A stretch of DNA of 38,429 nt from Micrococcales bacterium UBA3913. Lineage in GTDB: Bacteria > Actinomycetota > Actinomycetes > Actinomycetales > Microbacteriaceae. Of this stretch, positions 25,115 to 33,315 are shown in pieces. The stretch lies in the NCBI GenBank assembly GCA_002391425.1, contig DGEZ01000155.1, positions 1 through 38,429 on the forward strand. Direction: 5' to 3'. A model generated the notes under the pieces. It was not told the origin of the DNA and ran no database searches. It saw only the letters and a program-made list of their open reading frames with translations. A program made the position numbers and the translations under genes. The first letter of the stretch is position 1, and the number at the start of each line of letters is the position of its first letter.

Positions 25115-26488
25115 CTATCGGCGCGATCGGCGAGCGGGACGAATGCCGACGAACTTCGCCGGGTAGTCACGCTCAGGCGCACCCACGTACACCTGCTGGG
25201 GGCGCAGGATCTTCATATCCGGTTCCTCAACAAGCTCCCGCCAGTGCGCGATCCACCCCGGCAAGCGTCCGAGAGCGAACAGCACGGTGAACATATTCGT
25301 CGGGAACCCCATCGCCTTGTAGATCACGCCCGTGTAGAAGTCCACATTCGGGTACAGGCGGCGCTGGATGAAGTAGTCGTCCGCCAGCGCGATAGCCTCA
25401 AGCTCTCCGGCGATGTCCAGGAGGTCGTCCTGAACTCCGAGGGCCTCCAGCACGTCGTGCGCCGATTCCTTCACGAGCCGCGCCCGCGGGTCGTAGTTCT
25501 TGTACACCCGGTGGCCAAATCCCATCAGCCGGACGCCCTCTTCGCGGTTCTTCACCCGATCGACGAAGTCTTGCACCCCCGTACCCGAGTCGCGAATGCT
25601 TTCAAGCATTTCGAGCACCGCCTCGTTGGCACCGCCATGCCGCGGGCCACTCAGCGCAGCCACCCCGGCGATGATCGACATGATGAGGTCGGCATGCGTG
25701 GAACCGACGTTACGCACCGTTGAGGTGGATGCGTTCTGCTCGTGGTCCTCATGCAGGATGAGCAAACGCTCCAACGACTTACTCAGCACTGGCTCCAGCA
25801 GGTACTCACCGGCCATGTCCGCGAACATCATGGTGAGGAAATTCTCGATGTACCCCAGGTCCCGATTCGGGTAAATGAACGCCTGACCCACACTGTGCTT
25901 GTACACCGCAGCGATGATCGTGGGCAGCTGGGCGATCAAGCGTATCGTCACCTCGTCCACCTGGTTGGCGTCCAGCGGGTCGAGAACGTCCTCGTTATAG
26001 GCGGAGAGCACAGCCAGGGATGCGGACAGCGCCGTCATCGGGTGGATGGACAGCGGCAGGGACTCGATGTACCGCAGTACCCCCTCATGCACGAGGTACT
26101 TGCTGCGGATTCGGGTATCGAACTTTTCCAGTTCGGCCTCCGTGGGAAGCTCCCCATAAATGAGCAGCCACGCCACCTCCAGGAAGGTGGAACTGGCCGC
26201 CAGCTGGTCGATCGGATAGCCACGATAGCGCAGGACGCCCTTCACCCCGTCAATGTAGGTAATCGCCGACTTCGTGGCGGCTGTGTTCATGAAGCCCGGA
26301 TCGAGGATGTTCCGACCCGTCTGCTTGTTGAGCGACGAAATCGCGATCGCGCCCGGCCCCTCGGTGGCATCCACCAGGGGGAACTCGACCTCGTTATCCG
26401 GCAGGTCGAGAACGGCCTTCGGAACATTCTCCGGGATGACCGGAATAGGAGTTGTGTCGAGAATCGGTGCTCCTGTGTGCTCGGGCAT
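25115..26488 (-). CDS. gltA: Citrate synthase
   Basis: Condenses acetyl-CoA and oxaloacetate, the entry step of the TCA cycle. The 457-residue protein matches the GltA type of bacterial citrate synthase. Catalytic residues are H284 (GPRHGGANEA), H326 (GFGHRVYKNYDPR) and D383 (NVDFYTGV), and HEDHEQNASTSTVR lies before them. The C-terminus carries a short basic tail. The start ATG 26488 has only a weak purine site nearby; GGAGGG lies 12 bases upstream. An inverted repeat covers the likely transcription start (see 26515-26534). The Nudix gene follows 2 bases after the stop, and dapC ends 73 bases upstream. Confidence 0.96.
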   Translation of the reverse strand: MPEHTGAPILDTTPIPVIPENVPKAVLDLPDNEVEFPLVDATEGPGAIAISSLNKQTGRNILDPGFMNTAATKSAITYIDGVKGVLRYRGYPIDQLAASSTFLEVAWLLIYGELPTEAELEKFDTRIRSKYLVHEGVLRYIESLPLSIHPMTALSASLAVLSAYNEDVLDPLDANQVDEVTIRLIAQLPTIIAAVYKHSVGQAFIYPNRDLGYIENFLTMMFADMAGEYLLEPVLSKSLERLLILHEDHEQNASTSTVRNVGSTHADLIMSIIAGVAALSGPRHGGANEAVLEMLESIRDSGTGVQDFVDRVKNREEGVRLMGFGHRVYKNYDPRARLVKESAHDVLEALGVQDDLLDIAGELEAIALADDYFIQRRLYPNVDFYTGVIYKAMGFPTNMFTVLFALGRLPGWIAHWRELVEEPDMKILRPQQVYVGAPERDYPAKFVGIRPARRSRR

Positions 26489-26514
26489 ACTCGCTGACCA
26501 CCCTCCATCAAGGC

Positions 26515-26540
26515 TGTGACAGGTTTAGGTCACCATCCTA
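26515..26540 (-). promoter_or_regulatory. Putative gltA promoter -10 with inverted repeat
   Basis: Minus-strand TAGGAT (26535-26540) could be the -10 of a gltA promoter; no good -35 is seen. Just downstream, GTGAC and GTCAC (26516-26520 and 26529-26533) form a perfect inverted repeat with an 8-base spacer that would cover the start site. An unidentified regulator may bind here. The spacing does not fit a CRP/GlxR site. Confidence 0.35.
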
Positions 26541-26561
26541 CGCACTTCGGCGGAACAGTGC

Positions 26562-27680
26562 CTAGTCAGCGCCCAGGCGCCTGGCCGCCTCCTGCACCGA
26601 CGCGTCAGTGGCCGTCAGGGAGATCCGCACATATCGCGCCGCGTCCGGGCCGTAAAAGTGCCCGGGAGACACGAGGATGCCATGACCGGCGAACCAGTCC
26701 ACACCATCCCAGGCATCCGCGCCATCCGTGCACCACAGGTAGAGCCCCGCGCTGCTACCCTCCACACGAAAACGGGTGCTCTCCAGGGCGGCCAGGAGAA
26801 TCTCGCGACGACGCCCGTAGCGGGCTTTTTGTTCCCGAACATGCTCATCATCGCCGAGCGCCGCGATCATGGCGGACTGCACCGGTGCGTTCACCGCGAG
26901 CCCTGCCGTCTTGCGCACATTCACCAGCCCAGCGACGACGCGCGCATCCCCGGCGACGAACCCAGCGCGATACCCCGCCATATTGGACTGCTTGCTCAGC
27001 GAATAGCACGCGAGCACGCCGGTGAAGTCCCCGCCGACGACCCGGGGGTCCAGGATGCTCGGGATGCGCTCGCTGCGCCACCTGCCTTCCCAGCCCAGCT
27101 CGGCGTAGCATTCGTCCTGCACAATCAGTGCACCGATCTGACGGGCCCGCGCCACAGCCGCGCGCAGATAGCCGACGTCGTTGACGACGCCGTCGGGATT
27201 CCCCGGGGAGTTCAGCCAGATCAACGAGGCAGACTCCGGCCACTGCTGAGGATCGGTGCTGGCGAACATGCGGGCCCCCACCAACCCGCCTCCCTCGCCG
27301 TAGTTCGGGTAGTGCACCCGGGGTTCGACAATCACATCATCCGGCCCAAGCCCGAGCCAGAACGGCAGCAGGGAGATAAACTCCTTCGATCCGTTCGTGG
27401 GCACCACATTCGCCTCGGTGAGATCCACGCCGCGGCGACGCTGATACCAGCCCACGATCGCGTCCCGCAGCTGGGGGCGAGCTGCCGCAGAGGGGTAACC
27501 CGGCGCGTTCGCACCCGCAGCCAATGCCGTGCGAACGATCTCTGGCACGGGGTCCACCGGGGAGCCGACAGACAGATCAACGAGACCGCCCGGGTACGCG
27601 CTGGCGCGCTCCCGTGCCGGAGCGAGCTGACCCCAGATGTACGCCGGGGTCTGCTCGATGAGGTTGCGTCGGGAGGGCAT
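26562..27680 (-). CDS. dapC: Succinyldiaminopimelate transaminase (DapC-type aminotransferase)
   Basis: A 372-residue class I/II PLP aminotransferase. The PLP lysine is K230 in YSLSKQSNMAGYRAG, with NSPGNPDG (157-164) and DECY (189-192) as cofactor contacts. Its position after the 7Fe ferredoxin gene is a known actinobacterial arrangement for dapC, which transaminates N-succinyl-2-amino-6-ketopimelate in lysine and diaminopimelate synthesis. Specificity is inferred from context and overall similarity. ATG 27680 overlaps the fdxA stop as TGATG; a GTG directly before it at 27683 is an alternative. Likely co-transcribed with fdxA and the PIG-L gene. Confidence 0.9.
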   Translation of the reverse strand: MPSRRNLIEQTPAYIWGQLAPARERASAYPGGLVDLSVGSPVDPVPEIVRTALAAGANAPGYPSAAARPQLRDAIVGWYQRRRGVDLTEANVVPTNGSKEFISLLPFWLGLGPDDVIVEPRVHYPNYGEGGGLVGARMFASTDPQQWPESASLIWLNSPGNPDGVVNDVGYLRAAVARARQIGALIVQDECYAELGWEGRWRSERIPSILDPRVVGGDFTGVLACYSLSKQSNMAGYRAGFVAGDARVVAGLVNVRKTAGLAVNAPVQSAMIAALGDDEHVREQKARYGRRREILLAALESTRFRVEGSSAGLYLWCTDGADAWDGVDWFAGHGILVSPGHFYGPDAARYVRISLTATDASVQEAARRLGAD

Positions 27681-28006
27681 CACTCAGCGCCCGCCTGTGG
27701 CGGCAGCGCCGCGATGTACGGGTGGTCGTAGCCCTGGGGGCCGACCTTCGACGCTCCCCCGGGAGACCCCAGTTCGCTGAAGAACTCGACGTTCACGTTG
27801 TAGTACTGGCTCCACTCCTCCGGAAGGTCATCCTCGTAGTAGATCGCCTCGACGGGGCAGACGGGCTCGCATGCGCCGCAGTCCACGCACTCGTCGGGGT
27901 GAATGTACAGGGTCCGCTCCCCCTCGTAAATGCAATCCACCGGACATTCATCGACGCATGCCCGATCCTTGACATCAACACAGGGCAAGGCAATGACATA
28001 GGTCAC
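27680..28006 (-). CDS. fdxA: 7Fe ferredoxin (3Fe-4S/4Fe-4S)
   Basis: A 108-residue electron carrier. The eight Cys fit the 7Fe ferredoxin pattern shifted by one from the Azotobacter protein: C9, C17 and C50 for the 3Fe-4S cluster, C21, C40, C43 and C46 for the 4Fe-4S cluster, and C25 spare. The second motif reads CVDCGACEPVCP. The C-terminal tail with DDLPEEW is typical of the actinobacterial form. The frame is open 24 codons upstream, but GGAGG six bases before GTG 28006 and the direct start of the ferredoxin fold (MTYVIALPC) fix the beginning. Its redox partner is not visible nearby. Confidence 0.95.
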   Translation of the reverse strand: MTYVIALPCVDVKDRACVDECPVDCIYEGERTLYIHPDECVDCGACEPVCPVEAIYYEDDLPEEWSQYYNVNVEFFSELGSPGGASKVGPQGYDHPYIAALPPQAGAE

Positions 28007-28040
28007 GGTAATCCTCCGAAATGAGAAACAGCTCGTCCCA

Positions 28041-29417
28041 TTATCCCCCGTACGGACGAATAGTCGCGTCCGCACCACGCGGCCAGAGAGCTACCATTGC
28101 CGAAATACCGGTCGCTGCGACGATCCACACCATGCCCGACACATTGTCCACAGCGGTCACCACGGAGTCGACCAGGACGACGTTGCTGGCCGGGAAGAGG
28201 ACTGATCCTCCCGGACCGGTCGACACGAGGACGGCGATCGCAACGATCACGCCCACCGCGAGCCCGCCCACGGGCAGGGAGGTGACGAACCAGCGCCGCA
28301 CCGCCACAAGTGCCGAGGCAATAGCCACCAGAGTGAGGGGGAATCCGACCGGTAGATCAGCAACCGTGGCCCGGTGCCCGACAGCTGCAATCGCCCCCAG
28401 TGCAACACCGGCGAACAGCCAGCCAGCGAAGGCGGGGACATCGTGACGCCAGCGCCGAGGGCGTCCCAGCACGGCACCTGTGCGCGCATTCACCATCGCC
28501 CCATCATCACGGGTGGCCACCTCATCCCAGCCCTCCACGAAATCGGGCAGGGGGTGATCCGTGCTGCGCGTCAGGGTGCCCTGAACCAGACGGAATGCTT
28601 CGGGGGTGTCGATCAGCTGGCCGCGGCCGTCCGAGTGTCCCAGTTGACCGTCGCGCAGGCGGAACTGAGTTTCGTAGGCGGCCAGCGCGCGTTTCTTCGC
28701 GGAAACGGCCTCGGGGTCATCCCGGATCACCGCGTCGACCCACCGATCCGGCACCGTCGTCTGCGGTCCGCGCGGCAGAGGGTGAAACCACCCTGCCCGG
28801 GCCACAGCTGCAGCTTCGTCCCGCGCGACCCGGGCAGGCCGGACCGAGCCGAACACCGCGAGCGGTCGCTCGGCAGCGGGCAACTGATTCACGGCACGCA
28901 ACACCGCCTGGTGGATGCGCCGATGGTCGGGATGACCGTACCCTCCGGTACTGTTCTCCGTCACCACCACATCGGGAGCCCAGCTGGTCACGACCGCGGC
29001 GATATCCGCAGCCACCTCCTCCACCGGTGCCGCGCACAAGCTATCCGGGTCGAGAACAGCGGGCGCCACCGGGTGCGTGCCATTCCACTCCATCCCGCTG
29101 TCGCGGTACCGACGCAGTTCCAGCCCGGCGGCACGAGCGCCGCGACCGCCCAGGTACAGCTGCCGAGCACCACCGAGTTCCGTGAGTGCCCGGCGAAGTT
29201 CCTGGTCACGATACGCGGCCAGCGCTGTCGGATCCTCCCGCAGGTGGGCGAGACGGTCGGGGATGACCTCCCCGTGTTCCCCGCGGGTCGCCGTGAGCAC
29301 GAGGACATCGTCCCCGCGCGCAATCAGGTGAGCAATCGTCGCACCGGCGTTGAGCGTCTCATCATCGGGATGCGCGAACACGAAGAGCACGCGTTTCGAT
29401 TCACCGGTTTGCTCCAC
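28041..29417 (-). CDS. PIG-L (MshB/Mca-like) deacetylase with C-terminal membrane domain
   Basis: A 458-residue protein. The N-terminal ~300 residues form a zinc-dependent LmbE/PIG-L deacetylase: FAHPDDET with H16, D18 and D19, and GGYGHPDH with H162 and H165. These enzymes deacetylate N-acetylglucosaminyl compounds; in actinobacteria they include MshB (mycothiol synthesis) and Mca. After a linker, residues about 329-450 hold about four membrane spans, which ordinary MshB and Mca lack. I therefore give no gene symbol. The start is GTG 29417, with GAGAGGGAG just upstream; the open frame before it includes the shared regulatory gap. The gene precedes fdxA and dapC on the same strand, 34 bases from fdxA. 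Confidence 0.85.
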   Translation of the reverse strand: MEQTGESKRVLFVFAHPDDETLNAGATIAHLIARGDDVLVLTATRGEHGEVIPDRLAHLREDPTALAAYRDQELRRALTELGGARQLYLGGRGARAAGLELRRYRDSGMEWNGTHPVAPAVLDPDSLCAAPVEEVAADIAAVVTSWAPDVVVTENSTGGYGHPDHRRIHQAVLRAVNQLPAAERPLAVFGSVRPARVARDEAAAVARAGWFHPLPRGPQTTVPDRWVDAVIRDDPEAVSAKKRALAAYETQFRLRDGQLGHSDGRGQLIDTPEAFRLVQGTLTRSTDHPLPDFVEGWDEVATRDDGAMVNARTGAVLGRPRRWRHDVPAFAGWLFAGVALGAIAAVGHRATVADLPVGFPLTLVAIASALVAVRRWFVTSLPVGGLAVGVIVAIAVLVSTGPGGSVLFPASNVVLVDSVVTAVDNVSGMVWIVAATGISAMVALWPRGADATIRPYGG

Positions 29418-29535
29418 GATCTCCCTCTCTGCCCAAATACTCCCGCACCTCAGATTAATGCGTTGTGTTGTGCCATCGCTGTGCACACACCTGTGCATTC
29501 CACACAAGCACATTGTCCAGGAGACGGATTTTTCG

Positions 29536-29564
29536 TAGACATCTCTGAGCAGACGCACTAATAT
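29536..29564 (+). promoter_or_regulatory. efeUOB promoter
   Basis: A TAGACA -35 (29536-29541, 5 of 6 to TTGACA), a 17-base spacer and a TAATAT -10 (29559-29564). The predicted start is near 29571, directly before the iron box and about 54 bases before the efeU start. It is the best-formed promoter in the window. Confidence 0.7.
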
Positions 29565-29574
29565 CGCCAACGTC

Positions 29575-29593
29575 TTAGGTAAGCCTTACCTGC
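29575..29593 (+). promoter_or_regulatory. IdeR/DtxR-type iron box
   Basis: TTAGGTAAGCCTTACCTGC matches 14 of 19 positions of the consensus TTAGGTTAGGCTAACCTAA and is a near-perfect palindrome (AGGTAAG/CTTACCT). It lies right after the predicted start site, so an iron-loaded repressor there would block efeUOB transcription. Confidence 0.8.
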
Positions 29594-29624
29594 ATAACTT
29601 CCGTCTCACGGTCAGGAGGACCCC

Positions 29625-30518
29625 GTGTTTCTGGCAAACTACCTCATCGGGTTGCGCGAGGGTCTTGAAGCTGCCCTGATCGTGGGAATCATCGTCGCCT
29701 TCCTCACCAAGGCAGGGCGGCGAGACGCGCTACCAACCATGTGGGTCGGGATCGGGGCGGTCGTCGCTGCCGCGGTCACGCTGGGGGCCATCCTCACCTT
29801 CGGACCTTACGGGTTGAGCTTCCAGGCACAGGAGATCATCGGCGGGACGCTCTCCCTGCTCGCGGTGGGACTGGTCACCTGGATGATCTTCTGGATGGCC
29901 GCCACATCACGCCACCTGAAGTCCGATCTGGAACAGAAACTATCCGCGACGCTACACGGCGGGAGTCGAGGAGTCGTACTCATCGCGGTTGTGGCGGTGG
30001 CACGCGAGGGCCTCGAAACCACGCTGTTCGTGTGGGGAACCATCCACAGCACCAGCACCGCCGCGACCGCGGCAACCGGCGCGATCCTCGGCATCGTCAC
30101 CGCCATTGTGCTGGGGTGGCTCATCTACCGAGGCATCGTCCTCATCAATCTCTCCCGCTTCTTCTTCTGGACCGGTCTCCTGCTCATCGTCGTGGCAGCG
30201 GGCATCCTCGGATATGGGATCGGGGACCTCCAAGAGGCAGGCTTCTTGCCCACCGCCGTCGCCTACGAACTCGGCGCATGGTTGCCCCATACCGGGGTCG
30301 TCGGTAGCTTGCTCTTCGGCATGTTCAACTACATCCCGAACCCCAGCTGGCTTCAGGTAGTCGGATGGTGGATCTACATCGCGATCGCGGTCCCCGCCTA
30401 CCTATATGTCTCCCTGCGCCGGACGCCCGGACAGAGCCCGACGTCCGGGCAGGATGCGTCAGATGCCGCACAGCCGGGTACAGCAGCTCCGACAGACGCA
30501 GCGGTTCCCACTCCCTGA
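29625..30518 (+). CDS. efeU: Ferrous/ferric iron permease EfeU (FTR1 family)
   Basis: A 297-residue integral membrane iron permease of the FTR1 family with about seven spans. It carries the two iron-passing REGLE motifs, R11-E15 (GLREGLEAALIVG) and R127-E131 (VAREGLETTLFVW). It works with EfeO and EfeB, encoded directly downstream. The start is GTG 29625, with AGGAGGA about four bases upstream. The C-terminus is a Ser/Thr/Pro/Ala-rich tail of about 35 residues, probably cytoplasmic or disordered. An IdeR-type box in its leader points to repression when iron is plentiful. Confidence 0.95.
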   Translation: MFLANYLIGLREGLEAALIVGIIVAFLTKAGRRDALPTMWVGIGAVVAAAVTLGAILTFGPYGLSFQAQEIIGGTLSLLAVGLVTWMIFWMAATSRHLKSDLEQKLSATLHGGSRGVVLIAVVAVAREGLETTLFVWGTIHSTSTAATAATGAILGIVTAIVLGWLIYRGIVLINLSRFFFWTGLLLIVVAAGILGYGIGDLQEAGFLPTAVAYELGAWLPHTGVVGSLLFGMFNYIPNPSWLQVVGWWIYIAIAVPAYLYVSLRRTPGQSPTSGQDASDAAQPGTAAPTDAAVPTP

Positions 30519-30572
30519 AACTCCCCTCCCCAAGACCTGCAGCACAGAAACACACCCTAGGAAAGGCAATCC

Positions 30573-31787
30573 ATGCCCAGAATCGGCACAACCCTCGCAC
30601 TCGTTCCCGCAGTTGCGCTCCTGCTCAGCGGATGCGTGCCCAACACCACGACAGCCTCGGATGGCGCCGCCGCCATCGACGTCGCCATCGATGACACCAG
30701 CTGCGTCGTCTCCGCGACCACCGCCACGAGCGGGACCGTCACGTTCACCCTGACAAACTCCGGCACCGACGTCAATGAATTCGAGATCCTCGCCGAAGAT
30801 CAGCTGCGCATCGTGGGAGAAAAAGAGAACATCACCCCCGGGCAAACCGCCACCCTGGTCCAGCAGCTGCAACCGGGCACCTACTATACGGCGTGCAAGT
30901 TCCAGCTCGTGGGCGACCCGATCGGGCTCACCGAGTTCACCGTCACCGGCGACACCATCGCGGAGGCCGACAACCAGGAAGCCCTCGACGAGGCCGCCAT
31001 GCTCTACCTCTCCTACGTCCAGTCCCAGGTATCTGAACTCGTCGACGCCACCACAGCGTTCGTGGACGCGTACATCGCAGGAGAAGACGACACCGCACGG
31101 TCCCTGTACTCTGCGACGCGTGTCTACTACGAGCGCATCGAGCCCACAGCGGAACAGTTCGGTGATCTCGATCCCAAGATCGACTACCGCAAGCCCGGCG
31201 CCGACGCGGAGGGTCTCGAGTGGACCGGATTCCACCGGATCGAAGCCGACCTGTGGCTGGAACAGGCGCATGAGAACTACCCGAACGCTGATATCACCGC
31301 GTTGACAACCGACGAGCGCACCGAGGTCGGCAATCAGCTCCTCGCCGACATCACCGAGCTCTCCGACAAGGTGAACGCAGCGGACTTCAGCCTGACAATC
31401 ACCGACATCACGAATGGCGCCATCGGGCTACTCGACGAGGTCGCCGCGCCCGATGGGAAGCTCTCGGGAGAAGAGGACGAGTTCTCCCACACGGACCTGT
31501 CCGACTTCTACGCGAACGTGGAGGGGTCCAAGGTCGCCTACGGAACAGTACGGGACATCGCACTCTCCAAGGGCGACGAAGGCGAAGAACTCGTCACAGA
31601 ATTGGACGAGCAGTTCGATGCCATGCTGACCATGCTCAGCGAGTACGGTTCCTACGAGGACGGATTCGTCTCCTACGACACGGTCAGCCAGGATGAGCGC
31701 AACGCGCTCGGCGCCCAGCTGAATGCCCTGAGCGAGCCGCTGTCCACCCTCGCGCACGTCGTGCTGGAACTGCCCGCCGCAGAATGA
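30573..31787 (+). CDS. efeO: Iron-uptake lipoprotein EfeO
   Basis: A 404-residue secreted lipoprotein. The signal peptide ends with lipobox LLSGC, with lipid-anchored C21. The mature part has an N-terminal cupredoxin-like domain (about 34-126), with two Cys (C44 and C108), and a C-terminal peptidase-M75-like domain with the HxxE metal motif H221-R-I-E224. It binds iron outside the membrane and hands it to EfeU. AGGAAAGG six bases before ATG 30573 is the ribosome site. It sits 54 bases after efeU and 15 bases before efeB. Confidence 0.95.
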   Translation: MPRIGTTLALVPAVALLLSGCVPNTTTASDGAAAIDVAIDDTSCVVSATTATSGTVTFTLTNSGTDVNEFEILAEDQLRIVGEKENITPGQTATLVQQLQPGTYYTACKFQLVGDPIGLTEFTVTGDTIAEADNQEALDEAAMLYLSYVQSQVSELVDATTAFVDAYIAGEDDTARSLYSATRVYYERIEPTAEQFGDLDPKIDYRKPGADAEGLEWTGFHRIEADLWLEQAHENYPNADITALTTDERTEVGNQLLADITELSDKVNAADFSLTITDITNGAIGLLDEVAAPDGKLSGEEDEFSHTDLSDFYANVEGSKVAYGTVRDIALSKGDEGEELVTELDEQFDAMLTMLSEYGSYEDGFVSYDTVSQDERNALGAQLNALSEPLSTLAHVVLELPAAE

Positions 31788-31802
31788 GGAGGAGGAGCAC
31801 CG

Positions 31803-33152
31803 GTGCATGACACGGAGCACGATCAGGACGACCGGACGGATCCAGACCCCCTTGGCGGGTCCGCGTCCGAAGACTCGCCCCGCACCGACGAGCCCCCTCG
31901 GCGGGGCCTTTCCCGCCGAGGGCTGCTCGGGCTCTTCGGGGCCGGGGCGGGCGGGATAGCACTCGGAGCGGGCGGAGCACTAGCTACAACAGCGTTCACC
32001 GCGGGTGGATCGTCGAGTTCAGACACGTATGACTTCCACGGCGAGCACCAATCCGGAATCGTGACGCCCGCGCAGGACCGCCTCCACTTCGCCGCCTATA
32101 CGATGACATCCTCGGCCACGCGTACGGATCTCATCGAACTGCTCCAGGACTGGAGTTTTGCGGCCAATCGTCTCATGCAGGGGCTCGAGGTCAGCGAGAC
32201 CGGTGCCTTCGGAGCTCCCCTGATGCCGCCCGACGACACCGGTGAAGCCGTGGGACTGCCCGCCAGCAGTCTCACCCTCACCTTCGGCTTCGGCCCATCC
32301 CTGTTCCAGGATGCGGAGGGCAACGACCGATTCGGGATCGCATCCCGCAAACCCGCCGACCTCGAAGACCTCCCGGGGTTCCGCGGGGACCTGATAGACG
32401 AGGCGATCTCCGGAGGCGACCTGTGCATCCAGGCGTGCGCCGATGACCCCCAGGTCGCCGTGCACGCCATCCGCAACCTCACCCGCATCGCCTTCGGGCG
32501 CGCGCAGATTCGCTGGAGCCAGCTCGGTTTCGGACGCACCTCGTCCACCTCTCAGAGCCAGGACACGCCGCGAAATCTCTTCGGGTTCAAAGACGGAACC
32601 GCGAACCTCAAGTCGGAGGACACCGCCGCGGTGAATGAGCACGTCTGGGTGTCCGGTTCAGACCAGTCCTGGATAAACGGCGGGTCCTACCTCGTGGCCC
32701 GAAAGATTCGTATGACCCTCGAAACGTGGGACAGGGCGAGTCTGAACGAACAGGAAACCATCACGGGGCGTGATAAGAAAGAGGGGGCTCCCCTCAGCGG
32801 TGGCACCGAGTTCACCGACCCCGACTTCGCGAGCACCGGGAGCGACGGATCCCCGCTCATCCCCCACGATTCGCACGTGTACCTAGCCAACCCGGAGCAG
32901 AACAGCGGAGCGCGCATGCTCCGGCGCGGCTACAACTACGTGGACGGGACCACCGAACTCGGACAGCTCGACGCCGGGCTGTTCTTCATCTGCTTCCAAT
33001 CAACCCCACAAACCTTCATCAACGTGCAGAACAGACTGGCCCAGAACGACGCGATGAACGAATACATTCGCCACATTTCATCCGCCGTGTTCGCCGTCCC
33101 TCCCGGAGTCACCACGAGTGACGGGTACATCGGCCAGGGGTTGTTTTCCTGA
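31803..33152 (+). CDS. efeB: DyP-type peroxidase EfeB, Tat-exported
   Basis: A 449-residue heme peroxidase of the EfeB branch of DyP. A twin-arginine signal (SRRGLLGLFGAGAGG, R38-R39) exports the folded enzyme after an unusually long, charged 35-residue lead. The GxxDG motif is G261-F-K-D264-G265, the proximal heme His is H358 in DSHVYLANP, and the distal Arg is R374 in MLRRGYNY. It likely oxidises Fe2+ to Fe3+ for EfeO/EfeU. The start is GTG 31803 after a run of GAGGAGGAGGAG. It is the last gene of the operon; its 3' end faces typA. Confidence 0.95.
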   Translation: MHDTEHDQDDRTDPDPLGGSASEDSPRTDEPPRRGLSRRGLLGLFGAGAGGIALGAGGALATTAFTAGGSSSSDTYDFHGEHQSGIVTPAQDRLHFAAYTMTSSATRTDLIELLQDWSFAANRLMQGLEVSETGAFGAPLMPPDDTGEAVGLPASSLTLTFGFGPSLFQDAEGNDRFGIASRKPADLEDLPGFRGDLIDEAISGGDLCIQACADDPQVAVHAIRNLTRIAFGRAQIRWSQLGFGRTSSTSQSQDTPRNLFGFKDGTANLKSEDTAAVNEHVWVSGSDQSWINGGSYLVARKIRMTLETWDRASLNEQETITGRDKKEGAPLSGGTEFTDPDFASTGSDGSPLIPHDSHVYLANPEQNSGARMLRRGYNYVDGTTELGQLDAGLFFICFQSTPQTFINVQNRLAQNDAMNEYIRHISSAVFAVPPGVTTSDGYIGQGLFS

Positions 33153-33225
33153 TTTTCACTCGGTCTCCGGGATCGTCTGTGCCAGGTACTGATGGAACGC
33201 CGTAAACTCTCGGATTCGCGCATGG

Positions 33226-33272
33226 AGGCAAAAATAAAAGTGGGCGTGACCGCGTCATGCGCGGTCACGCCC
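33226..33272 (-). terminator. Intrinsic terminator of typA
   Basis: A perfect 13-bp stem, GGGCGTGACCGCG (33242-33254) with CGCGGTCACGCCC (33260-33272), loop TCATG. On the minus strand it is followed by ACTTTTATTTTTGCC, a strong T-rich tract. It lies 43 bases past the typA stop and could also slow transcripts coming from efeB. Confidence 0.88.
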
Positions 33273-33315
33273 TCGTTGTCGGGGCTTCCACCGTCGTGGT
33301 CCGCCCCGTAACAAC

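Noticed and set aside
26515..26534. CRP/GlxR-type site ahead of gltA
   Set aside because: TGTGA and TCACC are present, but 10 bases separate them where the family needs 6.
28041..29417. Naming this gene mshB
   Set aside because: The catalytic domain fits, but the long membrane tail does not, and the family contains enzymes with other substrates.
28374..29561. Plus-strand open frame of about 395 codons opposite the PIG-L deacetylase gene
   Set aside because: An antisense shadow of a clear gene with zinc motifs on the other strand.
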